Source: Gonatopus flavifemur (taxonomy: Eukaryota; Arthropoda; Insecta; Hymenoptera; Dryinidae). From it: a stretch of DNA of 64,000 nucleotides. A program made the translations under genes and the position numbers. The notes beneath the pieces were generated by a model. The model ran no database searches. It was not told where the DNA came from and saw nothing but the letters and a program-made list of their open reading frames with translations. This document shows, piece by piece, positions 35,043-46,689 of the stretch (positions within the stretch are counted from its first letter, which is position 1; every line of letters begins with the position of its first letter). Where the stretch lies: contig JAFFJZ010000009.1 of NCBI GenBank assembly GCA_018340375.1, positions 496,001-560,000 of the forward strand. Reading direction: 5' to 3'.

Positions 35043-38000
35043 TTAAAATTCAGTTCGAATCTGGACCCTTCTCGGATTTACGTAGGTACGAAACGCAGGT
35101 GCGTTCGAGTTACAATAATTAAGGTTACCAGGTACGTCGTCTTTGAGAGAATAAGCTGGTTTGATGTCCTCTATAGACACTTGGCGAGGTGTACCGTTTA
35201 CGTCAATCTCAGAAACTCTGTCAGGGGGTCGATCTATGACCCTATGGGGACCGGTGTACGGCTGCTCAAGTGACTTTTTGATATGCCCTATTTTTAGGAA
35301 AACGCGAGAACAACAACTTGAGTCTTTGAACACAAATGCTCAATCCATGTGGTGATGCCCCGCTGGTACGGGTTTAACAGCACGAATATGTTCTCTAAAC
35401 TCTTGCAAAAAAATGGATCGTTCAGGAGTGAGATTCTCCGCAAGAACGAATTCTCCGGGGATTCGAAGCGTGGTCCCGTATGAATATTCGGCGGGTGATA
35501 CACCAGAGTCGAGGACGTTACATCTAAGGCCCGACAGCACCGTAGACAGGGGCCGAGTCCACTGTGGATTGTTGTGGCACATAATAGCCGCTTTGAAACA
35601 ACGTTGCCAACGCTCAACAATCTCATTGGCTGCTGGGTGATACGGTGTCGTGTGAATACGATTAGTGCTGGTCGTCCGCAGTAATGCTCCGAATAGGCGC
35701 GATTTAAACTGAGTTTCCTGATCGGTCGTGATCGTTTCGGGAGAACCGGATCGAGAGACACAATTGTCCGCAAACGCGCGACAGACTGTGGTGGCTTCGA
35801 CGTCTTCGATTGGGATGGCTTCAGGCCAGCGAGAGAATCTATCGATCATGGTAAGGCGATACGAAAACCCGTCAAACGTACAAAGCGGTCCGATAATGTC
35901 CAAGTGGACGTGCTTAAATGGTCCATCGGGAGCTACGAATTGAGTTGGAATGACATGATTGTGGTGTGTAACCTTGGATCTTTGACACTCCAAACAGATT
36001 CTACACCATTCTCCGATGTCTGTGTGCATATTGGGCCAAACATAACGTTTGCGAATTACGCGGTCCGTCACTTTTGCTCTTGGGTGAGCAGGCTCGTGGA
36101 ATTTATCGAAAATACTCTTACGGAGTGACTGAGGAATGATTGGGCGTAAAACTTCGCCTGTAAGGTCGCATATTATGATCGCATGCTCGGGACCCCACTG
36201 AACTTTTCGAATGGTCAGAGAAGTGTCCGGTTTGCCTATTAGGCTTTCAATTTGTTCGTCGGCCTCTTGCGCTCGTGCCAACTCCTGCAAACTCCAGTCG
36301 GTTGGGAACCTAAGTGTTGAAATTTGCGATGGAGAATCGGCGACTACGTTGTTATCGCCCGGGAGATATTCGATTTGAGTAGTGAATCCCGAGATATAAG
36401 AAAGTTGACGTAGTCTACGCGCCGGAGCATTTTCTGCTTTTTGCAGAAATGCATATTGTAAGGGCTTATGATCGGTGACAATTTTGAAATTGTATCCCTC
36501 TGAGAGATACTTGAGATATCCTAATGCTTCATAAATGGCCGTAAGTTTGCGGTCGTACGTACTATACGCACGTTGCGTGGGCGTGAATCGTTTGGGAAAG
36601 ACCGCGAGCGGTCTCCAAATATCGGCAGATTTTCGTTCGAGGGAGGCTCCCATTCCGAAGTCAAACGCGTCTGATATAAGCCTGGTTCCGGCGCTAGACA
36701 AGGGATGAGCGAGAAGAGTCGCGTGGACTCAATCCTGTTTGGCCTTTTCGAAAGCTTCCAGGGCCTCGCTTGACCAGTCAATTGGTCGTGTATCATTCTT
36801 CTTCTGGGTTCTGAAATGAACGCATTTGATGGTGCCAGAATAGTGACTGCGTTGGGGATGCTTCTACGGTAAAAATTTACCATTCCCAAAAATCGCCTCA
36901 ACTCACTGACCGTTTTGGGCTGAGGATAGTTCTTGATCGACTCGATCTTCTCGGAGGTTGCTTTCAACCCTTCAGAGTTGATCGAATATCCTAAGAAATC
37001 TAATTTTGTCATTCCAAATTCGCACTTTCCCAGGTTGAGTATGAGCGAAAATCGTTTGAGACGGTCAAACACGATCCTGAGGTGATGCTCGTGCTCCGCA
37101 GCGCTGATGGAGGCTACAAGAATGTCGTCGATATCAGAAAAGACGTAACTTGAGTTACCCAGAGCATGGTGGATGTACCGTTGAAAGGTCTGGCCGGCAT
37201 TTCACAGCCCAAACGTCATTCGCTCGAACTCGAAAAGCCCGAATGGAGTAATAACGGCAATTTTACAAATGTCGTCCGGCGCGACTGAAATATGGTTGTA
37301 AGCTTCGTGCAAATCGAGCTTTGAAAATATCGTCTTGCCGGCTAAATTGGCTGTGAAATCGTGAAGGTGAGGAACGGACCTAGGATAGGAACGGGGTACC
37401 TATCGGGGGTAGTGATGGCATTGAGACGACGGTGATCACCGCATATGCGCCATTGATCGTTCTTTTCCTTCAACATGTGTATTGGTGATGCCCAAGGACT
37501 TGACGAGGGACGACATATTCCGTCCTTTGTCATTTGTTGGAATTGTTCCTTGGCAGCCGATAGTTTGTCTGGCAGTCACCGTGCACGAGCTGCTACGGGT
37601 TATGCAATTGTCTCGATACGGTGTTGTACTATCTGCGATGGTGGTTCTCAACCTTCGGCGAGTCCTACGATTTCGGGGAATTCTGTCAAGATTTTTCGAA
37701 AAGGTTTGGATCGATCAATTGAGCTAGCTCCATGTAAGCCGGGTTGTCTAATGAAACCTTTTGTCCGAAGGCTGCTGACCGAATCAATAAGAAACTTTTG
37801 GTGAAAAGAAGGCACTAGTTGAAAATGTGCGAATAAATCCGTGCCGATAATCGGGGTTGGAACAGCGGCTATTAAGAAATCCCAGGATATGTTTCCACGC
37901 AATCCTAAATCCAGGGTAATTCTTGTTCCACCGTATTTAGCCGCTCACGTGTCGTTGGCGGCGTATAAAAAAATTCATGATTTTTTGCGAGTATTTCACT

Positions 38001-39019
38001 TATCAACCAGTATAAGCGACACGTCCGATTCTGTATCCACTAGGAATGCTCAACGAGAGTTACGATTGAATACATGGAGGCGTCTAGATTGGTAGTCACC
38101 CGATCCTACCGCCTCTGTTTAGATGGGTGCTATTAGTTTCCCTGATTGTTGGCTCGTGATTGTCAAGAGCAGGGATTGACGCATTTACGTGCCCTGTGCT
38201 TGTATTTCCGGTGATAAAAACAAATTCCGTTAGAATCTGATTTCGATCCTGAGTTTGCGTTCGGTTTGCTTGAAATGATGGAATTGCCGCGTTTGGATGG
38301 GTTCGTGGATTGATCGTATGATTTATTCACATTGCGATTTGCTGTTAATTGTTGAACTTGTTCCGTCAGTTTTTCTAATTATCTACGAAAATCGTTATTC
38401 TCGGCTGAAACTGCGAACAAGTGAATGTTATTACATGGAATTTGATCATATGATTTTGTCGAGACTGGCGCTGTATATTTGCCGGATTCGCTCTGTTCAA
38501 AAACTCTATCAGCCGCGTCCACGAGGGACTGTGAATCCTCTGACGGAGTGGCTACGACAATAGCTCGGATGTGCGGGGGTAATTGTTCCAAGAAAAGTGT
38601 TTCCATTATGTTCCCGCTGCACCCACCGTTGTTCAATGCCTGCATACGATGCAGTGAAAGAAAAGGTTTCCCATGAATAATACTTCGCCTCGAATAAGTT
38701 TTTTGAGTTTTGTTTCCGAGGATATGCCAAGTCTCGAAATAATTCTGTTTTTAATTCGATTGAATATGTCATCAGGGTTCCCGCTTAGAATAATACCTTG
38801 AATAACGGCTACGTACTCCGGATCCGAAGACGCGATGACGTAATCCGCTTTCGTTCGGTCTTTGGTGATGCTCGCGTTGCGGAAGGCACTTTCCATTTGA
38901 ATGAACCATGATTGCGGGTCTTCCATGTAAGATTGAGGAATTCTAGGAACCCGTGTTGATTCTACGTTTTGATTTTGCTGAGCTGCGCTCACTTGCCCTT
39001 GATCTACCGGATCGTCCAT
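35043..39019 (-). pseudogene. Gypsy gag-pol, multiply broken
   Basis: Gag begins at ATG 39019 (MDDPVDQGQ, VPRIPQSYMEDPQSWFIQME) and is frameshifted near 38680. A CX2-type knuckle region reads GICFYHRKYKHRARKC near 38200. The protease retains only LVDTESDVSLI in place of LVDTGA. Reverse transcriptase: SPWASPIHMLKEKNDQWRIC, LDLHEAYNHISV, a TGA after MTFGL, and DIDDILVAS at the YxDD site. RNase H: DFGMGASLE, YSTYDRKLTAIYEAL and TDHKPLQYA. Integrase (frame 36701-35340): H2C2 finger, HLDIIGPL, TTDQETQF and NEIVERWQR, so the DDE residues are readable. The tail reads PYTGPHRVIDRPPDRV. Stops and frameshifts throughout; inactive. Confidence 0.93.
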
Positions 39020-39381
39020 ATTCGTGCCATCACCCCGCAGAAATAACGCGTATAAAAAGAGTATAATACAAACTACGAGCAGTGACAACGTTTGATCGCC
39101 AAAGAAACTTGACCAGCACGTGTCAGTCATGTGAAAGAGAATAAGATTGAATCAAAAACTTTGATTTGCCTTTTGCTGACACGCCTTTGTCAGTGTTGCG
39201 GTTCGATGAGATTCTTGTGTGGATACCTCTCGCCAGTAGCGTGGTGAGAACATTTCTATCCTCTTTCAATTCGCGTGAAAACAAGGATAAGAGGCGGGAT
39301 TTCCCACCTCTCATCCTTTGTTTCGTGTCAGTTGAAGAAAGACAGACAAGCTCTCACCCCACCACTGCCTCTCACCAATTA

Positions 39382-40032
39382 GGGTCGGTGCCGAATCAAC
39401 GAAGAACCAAATCAACGAAAAAACATTTACTAGCAGTATGAAGTTGTCATTTTGTTGCAGTATGAAATGGAATTAGTCATAGATCATTGATTAAATTAAA
39501 TGAAAAGTAAAAAACATTGATTTGCTAACACAACCCCACGGTAAACTTAATTTCCCTTTGTTATGTTTATGATTATGGTATGGTTATGTTTATGATAACA
39601 ACAAACCGATTTTCGTTCTCTACAGACGTTTGAAACAGTTTGATCGTACCGATCGATTAGGAAGATCATTAATAATTTTATTAGAATGATGAATTACGTG
39701 TCTACTGTAATAAACGGGTGCTATAAATAGGTTAACATAAAGAAAAACCATCTGGTCACCAAGAAGAAGAGAAAGTTAAGAAAACACTACATAAAGCTAA
39801 AGTTGAGGACGATGAATACAAAATGGAAGAACAAACGTATTATAGCATAGCTCATACGTTTCACGAGAACGTCACAGAATAAGCTTCTATCATGGTGAAT
39901 GGAAAATTAAAAGAATATTAAATTGAGGTAACATAACAAAGTTTATCAATGATCTATGACAAAATGATAACTTCATACTGCTAGTAAATTTTTTTTCGTT
40001 GATTTGGTTTTTCGTTGATTCGGCACCGACCC
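39382..40032. mobile_element. 651-bp MITE in the Gypsy leader
   Basis: The ends are GGGTCGGTGCCGAATCAACG and its inverse, flanked by ACCAATTA (39374-39381) and GCCAATTA (40033-40040), an 8-bp duplication with one difference. The arms run inward about 70 bp (ACTAGCAGTATGAAGTT and inverse). AATCAACGAAAAA is shared with the 111-bp MITE at 2812-2922. The interior is AT-rich and non-coding. Confidence 0.85.
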
Positions 40033-40800
40033 GCCAATTAAAACGTATGGTACTTGACGTGAAAACAGAATGAGTATGATACGTTGATACGTGAACTTAG
40101 AAAAACACAAATCTGAAAACGTTTGAAATTATTGATTATGCACGACAGAATAAATGTCGAATTGAATTTCAATCATCTGTGATGATGACGCACAAATAGA
40201 TACTAAAATCATTACACATATATATTCACGTTATGCTTGTGTGTTGTGACCAACAATCTGACGAACGCAAGGTTTTCTACTTCAATTTGAAAGAAAAGAA
40301 AATGCTTATCATTGCTACTTGCACTTGGTAACAATGTGTTATAAAGACGCGATCAAAGAGAAAGAACATACACTTGTTGTTGCTGTATATGGTTTAATCG
40401 CAGTCGTGCTCTGTCGTACTCCGTGATCGACTACGTCGTTGTTGTTTGTCCGTGCAATCGCTTCAATATGGCTGCTCCTTGAAGAGGGTCGAGAACGGCG
40501 AACTCAAAAATGGAAGCTTCTGGCGAACCTGGTAATGATGATATCCAAGATGGAGGCGACTCTTTATGCGTCGCGCACAAAAGTGTTCAGCCTGATGTAG
40601 TGCTTTGAGACCACACTCGCCGCATTGAATGAATGCACTTTTCTCTCCTGTTAGGTTTCACAATTGATCACCACATTTTCGTTCGTTTATTACGCACTGC
40701 ACTGTTGTACGACCGTACGTACGATTCATGTAATTTGAATGCTAGTTTTCGTTTTTGCGAAATTTTGGTTGAAATCACTACTGCACTATGCTCAGGAATC
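40033..40800. other. Gypsy 5' untranslated leader
   Basis: The sequence between the MITE and the 5' LTR belongs to the retrotransposon leader. No gene is seen. Where a primer-binding site is expected next to the LTR, no clear tRNA 3'-end complement starting TGG is visible. Confidence 0.5.
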
Positions 40801-41044
40801 GAACGCCGAAATAAATACACTGACATTCGATAATAATGTTGAATAATATTTATTGTTGCGTGATTAGAGAGAAATATAATATCGCGACGACTGACTTCTC
40901 GCGAGCCGCATGCTTGATAGGGAGTAATGCGTCTTCTCCCGACTGTGTCTTGTCGCTACTTCCAATGGATCGCGTCACCTTATCTGTCTCCTTCTAATGA
41001 GACTAAAAGGTAATGCGCAATACATGTGTGAGGCAGAGCCCACA
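40801..41044 (-). repeat. 5' LTR of the Gypsy element
   Basis: 244 bp, a direct repeat of 34465-34708. It ends on the plus strand in GAGGCAGAGCCCACA, which is TGTGGG on the coding strand. Confidence 0.88.
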
Positions 41045-41192
41045 ATACATAGACATACTATGCACTCTCGCGGCAGACAGCGGTACGACGATCCCTCATC
41101 GTCATACCTGAATATACCGAGTTGACGTTGAGTAAAATACGTGTACGCAAGGAATATTAGGCCCGTTCTACATAAGAAGGAATAGCGAGGAA

Positions 41193-43893
41193 GAGTCATT
41201 CCATGTCAGTTCATCCAGCCATGACACCGCACCACCTCGGATTTCTATGAAATTTTTTTCATCGGATCTCATCACCATTCCATCGACCAATCTCAACCCG
41301 TTCTTTTTTAAATCCCATACTTTTCGAGTTATAAAATGATGAAGTTTCGCGAAATGGATTTCACTTTGGATTCATTGTGAGGGGGTTCTCAACGCAGACT
41401 TTATGAACTCTTGACCATCCGGACGAGTAATTTTCAAATTCATATTTCGAGGTGGGACGCAGCAGCTACAGGACTGTTTTTTTGTTCGAATGAAAGCTAA
41501 AGATGGCCGCTTTGAGAATATGAAGAGAAAAATCTGGTTTTTCGATCGCATCCATGGTTTTTAAAATTTTTTTATCAATTTGCGTCATGATTCACGTTTT
41601 GATATTGTGCGATCACCTGTTCCTTATCCACGAACCTGGGAAACGATCGTATATTTCAAATATTGACGTATACAAGGGTTGTTAGAAAATTTGAATACAA
41701 TTCCAAAATGGAGAATCCAAAAATGACGAAGCGAACATAACAAAAAAAATTGATAAAGTGAGTGGAAAATCCGCACAGTGTGAGGGGTCAAAATTCGATA
41801 ATCCGTGTACGAGTTCTAAAGATTTCAATTTTCCTAACACAACTGGATGAATTTGAAGGAGTGACACAAATAATTTTTTCTATCAAATTTCATTTGAATT
41901 TGTCTAAGAGGGAAAAAAAACACGTGTCTTGACTACAAATGTATAATGTAATATGGAAAATCAGATTTCAATTCACATTCGACGAAGCAACTCAGTGAAT
42001 ATTTATTAGATGAAAACCAATGACACAAATTTCAGATATTCTTACATTATTCATCAAAATATATGAACATCCAAAAATAGGCTGTACTACTATGAGACTG
42101 CCTTTATCACACGATAAGACCAAAACCGACGATAGGCTGTAATGCATATTTAATCAAAATAATTCCATCAGTCTCGAAAACCTTCAGTGTTCTGGACCCA
42201 CTTGTCATAGAAATATTAAGTCTTCAGAATAACGATAGCTCAAGAAGTAGAATTTTCAGTAATGTGATGCAAGACTAGTGTCTCTAAGAAACTGTTGATA
42301 ACTTATTGACGATGTCGTGTTTTTTTCAGCATTTTATTGCAGTTAATATTAGTCGAATTAACCGCTCGCTTAGAAGAGAAATACATTCTCCCGGATCCGT
42401 TTGTGGCCGGTGGGTTAACACATGAAATAATGTTGCATATACCCGTACAGCACAACCACCGATCCCCGGACATTTCTCTGGACATCGGTGGGTGTGCTGT
42501 TAGGGTAGGGATCCAACAAATGTCTTCTTTTGATGGCCAGTGGGAAGATGGAGAAGGGCCGAATGGTTGTAAAAAATTCACTTGAACATCACCTTCTTCT
42601 TCATTCTTAGATAAAACTAAACGAAAAATCCAATGTTCATCATAAGTGCAAGCAATATAATTGTTCACACCAATGTCAGACATCTTGACAGATGGATTTC
42701 CACCACAAAAATTAAACACAGTGCAAAAGTTTTCATCCAAACTAATACGTTTTGTTGCTATCGATTGGCACTTCGTTCCTCAATAAATTTATACGGAGGG
42801 TTATACTGGGATGGGAATTTTATTTAAATTCTTAAAAAAGAAACATTCATTATACATAAGAGGAATCTCATTATCAGATAGGTACATATTAATAATTCTC
42901 TTGATATATATCAATTGAATTACAACTAGATGATCGAAGGTATATGTAGCGTAATTTTTCAGTATTATCAGAGGATATTCCTTTTAGGAGAATTGGACCC
43001 AAAGTCTCTTCGGTACCGAAGTACACATTTTTCAGAATTTTTTGAAAATTGCGAATATTTCCGAAGACATGGGAGTGAGTTGTGCCGAATGTTGAATCAC
43101 AAAAATTCATCCAATTGTGTTGGAAGAACTGAAATCTTTAGAACTCGTACACGGATTATCGAATTTTGAGCCCTCACACTGTGCGGATTTTTCACTCACT
43201 TTATCAATTTTTTTTGTTATGTTCGCTTCGTCATTTTTTAATTCTCCAGTTTGGAATCGTATTAAAATTTCCTAATAACCCTTGTATACGTCAATATTCG
43301 AAATATACGATCGTTCCCCAGGTTCGTGGATAAGAAACGGGCGATCGCACAGCATCAAACCGTAAATCAAGTCGCAAAATGCTAAAAGATTGGAAAAACC
43401 ATGGATGCGATCAGAAAACCAGATTTTTCTCTCCATATTCTCAAAGTGGCCATCTTTAGCTTTCATTCGAAGAAAAAAACAGTCCTGTAGCTGCTGCGCC
43501 TCACCCCGAAATATGAATTTAAAAATTACCCGTCCAGATGGTCGGAAGTACATAAAGTCTGCGTTGAGAACCCCCTCACAATGAATCCAAAGTGATGAAA
43601 GGTGTATTTTCCGAATCTACATATCCCCACGAGACTCTCATATAATTTTGAGCATGAAATACCATTTGGATCGAAAGTTATTGGAATTTTTGTCACGTGG
43701 CGCGTGGTCTCTCGGGGAACGTTGATACGCAATTTCGCGAAACCTCATTATTTTATAACTCGAAAAGTATGGGATTTAAAAAAAAACGGGTTTAGATTGG
43801 CCGATGGAATGGTGATAAGATTCGATGAAAGAAATTTCATAGAAATCCGAGGTGGTAGGTGTCATGGTTGGATGAACTGACATGGAATGACTC
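41193..43893. mobile_element. 2.7-kb element with very long terminal repeats and 4-bp duplication
   Basis: The ends are GAGTCATTCCATGTCAG and its inverse, flanked by GGAA (41189-41192, 43894-43897). The undisturbed Harbinger left arm shows the empty site near 30854. The arms run about 41193-41860 and about 43107-43893. The right arm is roughly 130 bp longer because 43590-43735 has no counterpart on the left. Shared blocks include AACATAACAAAAAAAATTGA and AATCCGTGTACGAG. One ORF lies between the arms on the minus strand. The superfamily is not assigned; a 4-bp duplication is known for Sola1, Ginger and Academ among others. Confidence 0.85.
42303..42740 (-). CDS. Hypothetical protein, possible Tudor-like fold, in a long-TIR transposon
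   Basis: An open frame of 145 codons bounded upstream by a stop. The first ATG is at 42683, giving about 126 residues. A segment reading NNYIACTYDEHWIFRLVLS, then EGDVQVNFLQP and a WPSKEDICWIP motif resembles small beta-barrel (Tudor-like) domains I have seen at the C-terminus of arthropod transposon proteins. It ends in a basic tail KKTRHRQ. No catalytic motif is visible, so it may be only the last exon of a larger lost gene. The function is unknown and the fold call is tentative. Confidence 0.5.
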   Translation of the reverse strand: MDENFCTVFNFCGGNPSVKMSDIGVNNYIACTYDEHWIFRLVLSKNEEEGDVQVNFLQPFGPSPSSHWPSKEDICWIPTLTAHPPMSREMSGDRWLCCTGICNIISCVNPPATNGSGRMYFSSKRAVNSTNINCNKMLKKTRHRQ

Positions 43894-43966
43894 GGAACAT
43901 ACACGCGGCATTGTTCCCCTATGGACAATCACAGGAATATTTGAAATATATAGATGGATTTGTTGC

Positions 43967-44865
43967 GTTTATATACATTTAGTTGGATGTATATATTAAT
44001 ATACGAAATATACTGAATTAGATGTATATATTAGTTCAAACAAATTGATCTATACATTTCTAACAAATCAGGCATATAATTCCGATCACAAATAAAATCA
44101 AGCTGCCACGCCGAAAAACGAGGGCTGCACCAGGCCGCCTGGTCAAGCCTTGATCAGGGATGTAATGGCAGAAAAATCAGGGCTCTGTCAGGGTGCTTGA
44201 TATCGGCTGCTTTTATGCTTTTTCTCTAACCTCCAGGTGATCAATGTAGTACAATGTGCTTAACATAGACGGTGAACCCAAATTTGTCTTATAAATCAGT
44301 AAGCAAACAAGGTTAGTTCAATCGTGGAATTTAAAAGCACTCGCGCAAGACGAATGTTTAATTATTCTGGTAGACAGATATACGAATGCATATCTTCAAA
44401 TTACTTGAATACATCTAATGAAAGTGAGATATCGTAGCTCACTCTGGCTGATGAATCAAGGCAATGGCCCTTATAATAAAAAGTGCAATATACTAGAATT
44501 GATACGTTGCTTCAAAAATTTCAAAGATTTCATTTGTAAATTTTTAGTACTAATTTATGTGACTCCACACACAACAAAATGAACATTGAATACGTGTCTT
44601 CTTTTCTCTTACATTTTGTATATACAGTAAAAACTATTAATTATATCAGTTGTGAAGTGATTTCATTGGAATTTAACTAATTTTTCTAAATTTTATAATA
44701 TTCCGTCATATCCATATACTCTCCAATTACTCTATTCTCCAATAAATACCTGTATTTTGAATTCTCTCTAGTTTCATGCACATATCCGCTTAAATATTAG
44801 TCATTATGAATATCTATTCCTTCACTCAGACAGATTCAGTTCAGACAGATTCTCATTTTTAACCT
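43967..44865. mobile_element. Right arm of the inverted ~870-bp repeat pair
   Basis: This is the uninterrupted inverse copy of 14099-14688 + 21593-21860 + 25604-25614. It keeps the empty TTAA target of the piggyBac insertion (44260-44263) and the empty TA target of the Tc1/mariner insertion (about 43990). It ends in GATTCTCATTTTTAACCT. No ORF. Confidence 0.85.
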
Positions 44866-45212
44866 GCAATCAGTATCGTCCCCATAAAAACATCCAGGTG
44901 GGTCTCATGAGAACCTACATGGGAATCTCTGTAATTTCATGGGTACCCATCGATGTCCAGGTTATTGTCATGAAAATTCTGCGAATTGGAATATTCCAGA
45001 TGTTGTTCATTCTACCCTGGTAAAAATGAAGCGTTCAAGCTCGACGAGAGCACGTCGGAGGAGTAACCTAAGAGTCATCTAAGCATAACTTATGACAAAA
45101 TTGAAACATTTCCACGTTTCATTTGTTTCAATTCCCGCTTCCTTCACTTCTAGATTTTCACCAGGGTACAGTATTATTCCCGTATCAGAGAGATGGAAAC
45201 GTACCAAATGTA
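44866..45212. other. No recognisable feature
   Basis: Spacer between the nest and the next element. No ORF or repeat is supported. Confidence 0.4.
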
Positions 45213-45968
45213 CCCACACAGCACCATAGTTGAGAAAGAATTCATAATGAATTAATTTGTAATTTTAAGAATTCAAAATTGATCCATGAATATCTATCCC
45301 AGACAAAAAAATATGTCACTGTCTGAAAGAGTTCCACTAGATATCTTGAAGATGTCTTATGTAAAAGTTGTCACTATCTTCGAGATATCTTCAATGAGTA
45401 ATCTCAAATACGCCTAATTGAGATTGAATGACATTTTTTAGTTTTCTCAAATGGAGATATCTCGAAGATAGTGGAAACTTTTGTGTAAGACATCTGTGAA
45501 ACATCCATTGATGAATATTGAACACATATAATAATATTATGATTATAGAAGTTGTTGTAGAATAACTACAGTGCATGCTAACTCATGTGACTGGGAGATA
45601 CGATTTATTTTAACATGTTCTCTCCAAAAGTTTCAGCTTTTCAAATAATCCATTCTACCTGGATTTCTATTCCTATAAACCTTTATTCTCATTTCAAATG
45701 ATCTTTGTTTTCAAAGAATTTAATCCCTCAATATTATGAATATTAAATATATTTCTTCTTATATCGTTATGCCCAAATATGTGACGAGAACGAAAACAAT
45801 CTTATTCACCAGCGAATTCGTCTTCCCATTCTAACATATCTTCCAGAATAAGGATCTGTGAGAATAGAAAAAAGGAAGAAAAGAAGCAAAAAGAAGAAAT
45901 GATGGAAGGAAGATATGTCATATTCATAATATTTAGGAATTTAATTCTGTGAACACAAAGATGATGCT

Positions 45969-46330
45969 GCTATCAGATTTTCACAGGAGAATCACAGTTG
46001 GACAACCAGTAAGCAAAGATGAAGTAGGACAAACCATAATGATCTGTACATTAGCTATAATCACTATCAACTTCATTAGGTGGTGTCGTCAACAAATAGA
46101 GAAATGGCACAAGTGCAGTGGATGTACCACAAATCCTTGCGATAGGTATTCTGCTATCAGATTTTCCCAGAAGAATTACAGGGAGACGAACAACAAGCAG
46201 AAAAGAAGCAGGTATACCATGAATCTGTACGCTCGCTACCATCACTATCAAATTGATTGGATGTAGTCGTAAGCGAATGGAGAAAAGTCAGCAGCGCAGC
46301 AGATATTCTTCCATCGGGCACACTTCAGAA
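45969..46330. repeat. 184-bp tandem duplication
   Basis: CTATCAGATTTTC at about 45970 recurs 184 bp later at about 46154, with the following AATCTGTAC/ATCTGTACA and ATCACTATCAA blocks in the same order. The 105-codon open frame over it shows no domain. Confidence 0.65.
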
Positions 46331-46689
46331 ACCCACTGACAAATAATCAAGCGGATCATTCAGAATCAATTCGATGAAAATTCAACCCATGCGACATAGA
46401 AATGAATATAAATGATTTTGATTATAGAAATTGTTGTACAATAACTATAGTTCATCTCAACTTATGTTATTGGAGATATGATTCATTCTAAAATGTTCTC
46501 TCCAGAAGTTTCATCTTTCCAATTGTTCCATCCAACCTGAATTATATTTCTGTTGCTGTAAACCTTCATTCTTATTTCAAACTATCCTTGTTTTCAAAGA
46601 ATCGAATTCTTAAATATTATGAATATTCAAAATCTTCTCTCTCTCATATTCCCATTCTTTCATTTTCAATGTTAAGCGAGATGAACACA

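Larger units (their letters stand above)
34465..41044 (-). mobile_element. Ty3/Gypsy LTR retrotransposon
   Basis: Two direct LTRs of 244 bp each lie at 34465-34708 (3' LTR) and 40801-41044 (5' LTR). On the minus strand they begin TGTGG and carry TATTATTC/ATTTATTG-type AT-rich signals. A polypurine tract (GGGGGGAGTCC) lies just inside the 3' LTR. Gag and pol are in the usual order, and no envelope gene is seen. The LTRs differ at many positions, so it is not a recent insertion. It carries a 651-bp MITE in its leader and sits in the right terminal repeat of the Harbinger element. Confidence 0.92.
30790..43966 (+). mobile_element. PIF/Harbinger element with ~500-bp terminal repeats, split by two insertions
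   Basis: The left repeat 30790-31290 begins GCAACACATCCATC. Its inverse copy is in three pieces: 34085-34384, about 41045-41192 and 43894-43966. Removing the Gypsy retrotransposon and the 41193-43893 element restores one continuous inverted arm, for example around TGTTCCTC..TATTCCTTCTTATG. The remaining element is about 3.9 kb. It holds a transposase relic on the plus strand and a MADF-BESS gene on the minus strand, the usual two-gene Harbinger layout. A 3-bp target duplication could not be confirmed because the left flank is the LINE tail. Confidence 0.85.

Noticed and set aside
40785..40810. tRNA T-arm-like text (GGAATCGAAC) next to the Gypsy 5' LTR as a primer-binding site
   Set aside because: It is in the wrong orientation for the minus-strand element and lacks the terminal TGG.
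14099..44865. A single giant (~31 kb) Polinton/Maverick-like transposon with ~870-bp terminal repeats
   Set aside because: Once the piggyBac, Tc1/mariner, CR1-like and Harbinger elements are removed, no Polinton gene (polymerase B, integrase, packaging ATPase, capsid) or other sequence remains between the arms. A foldback element that collected insertions is simpler.
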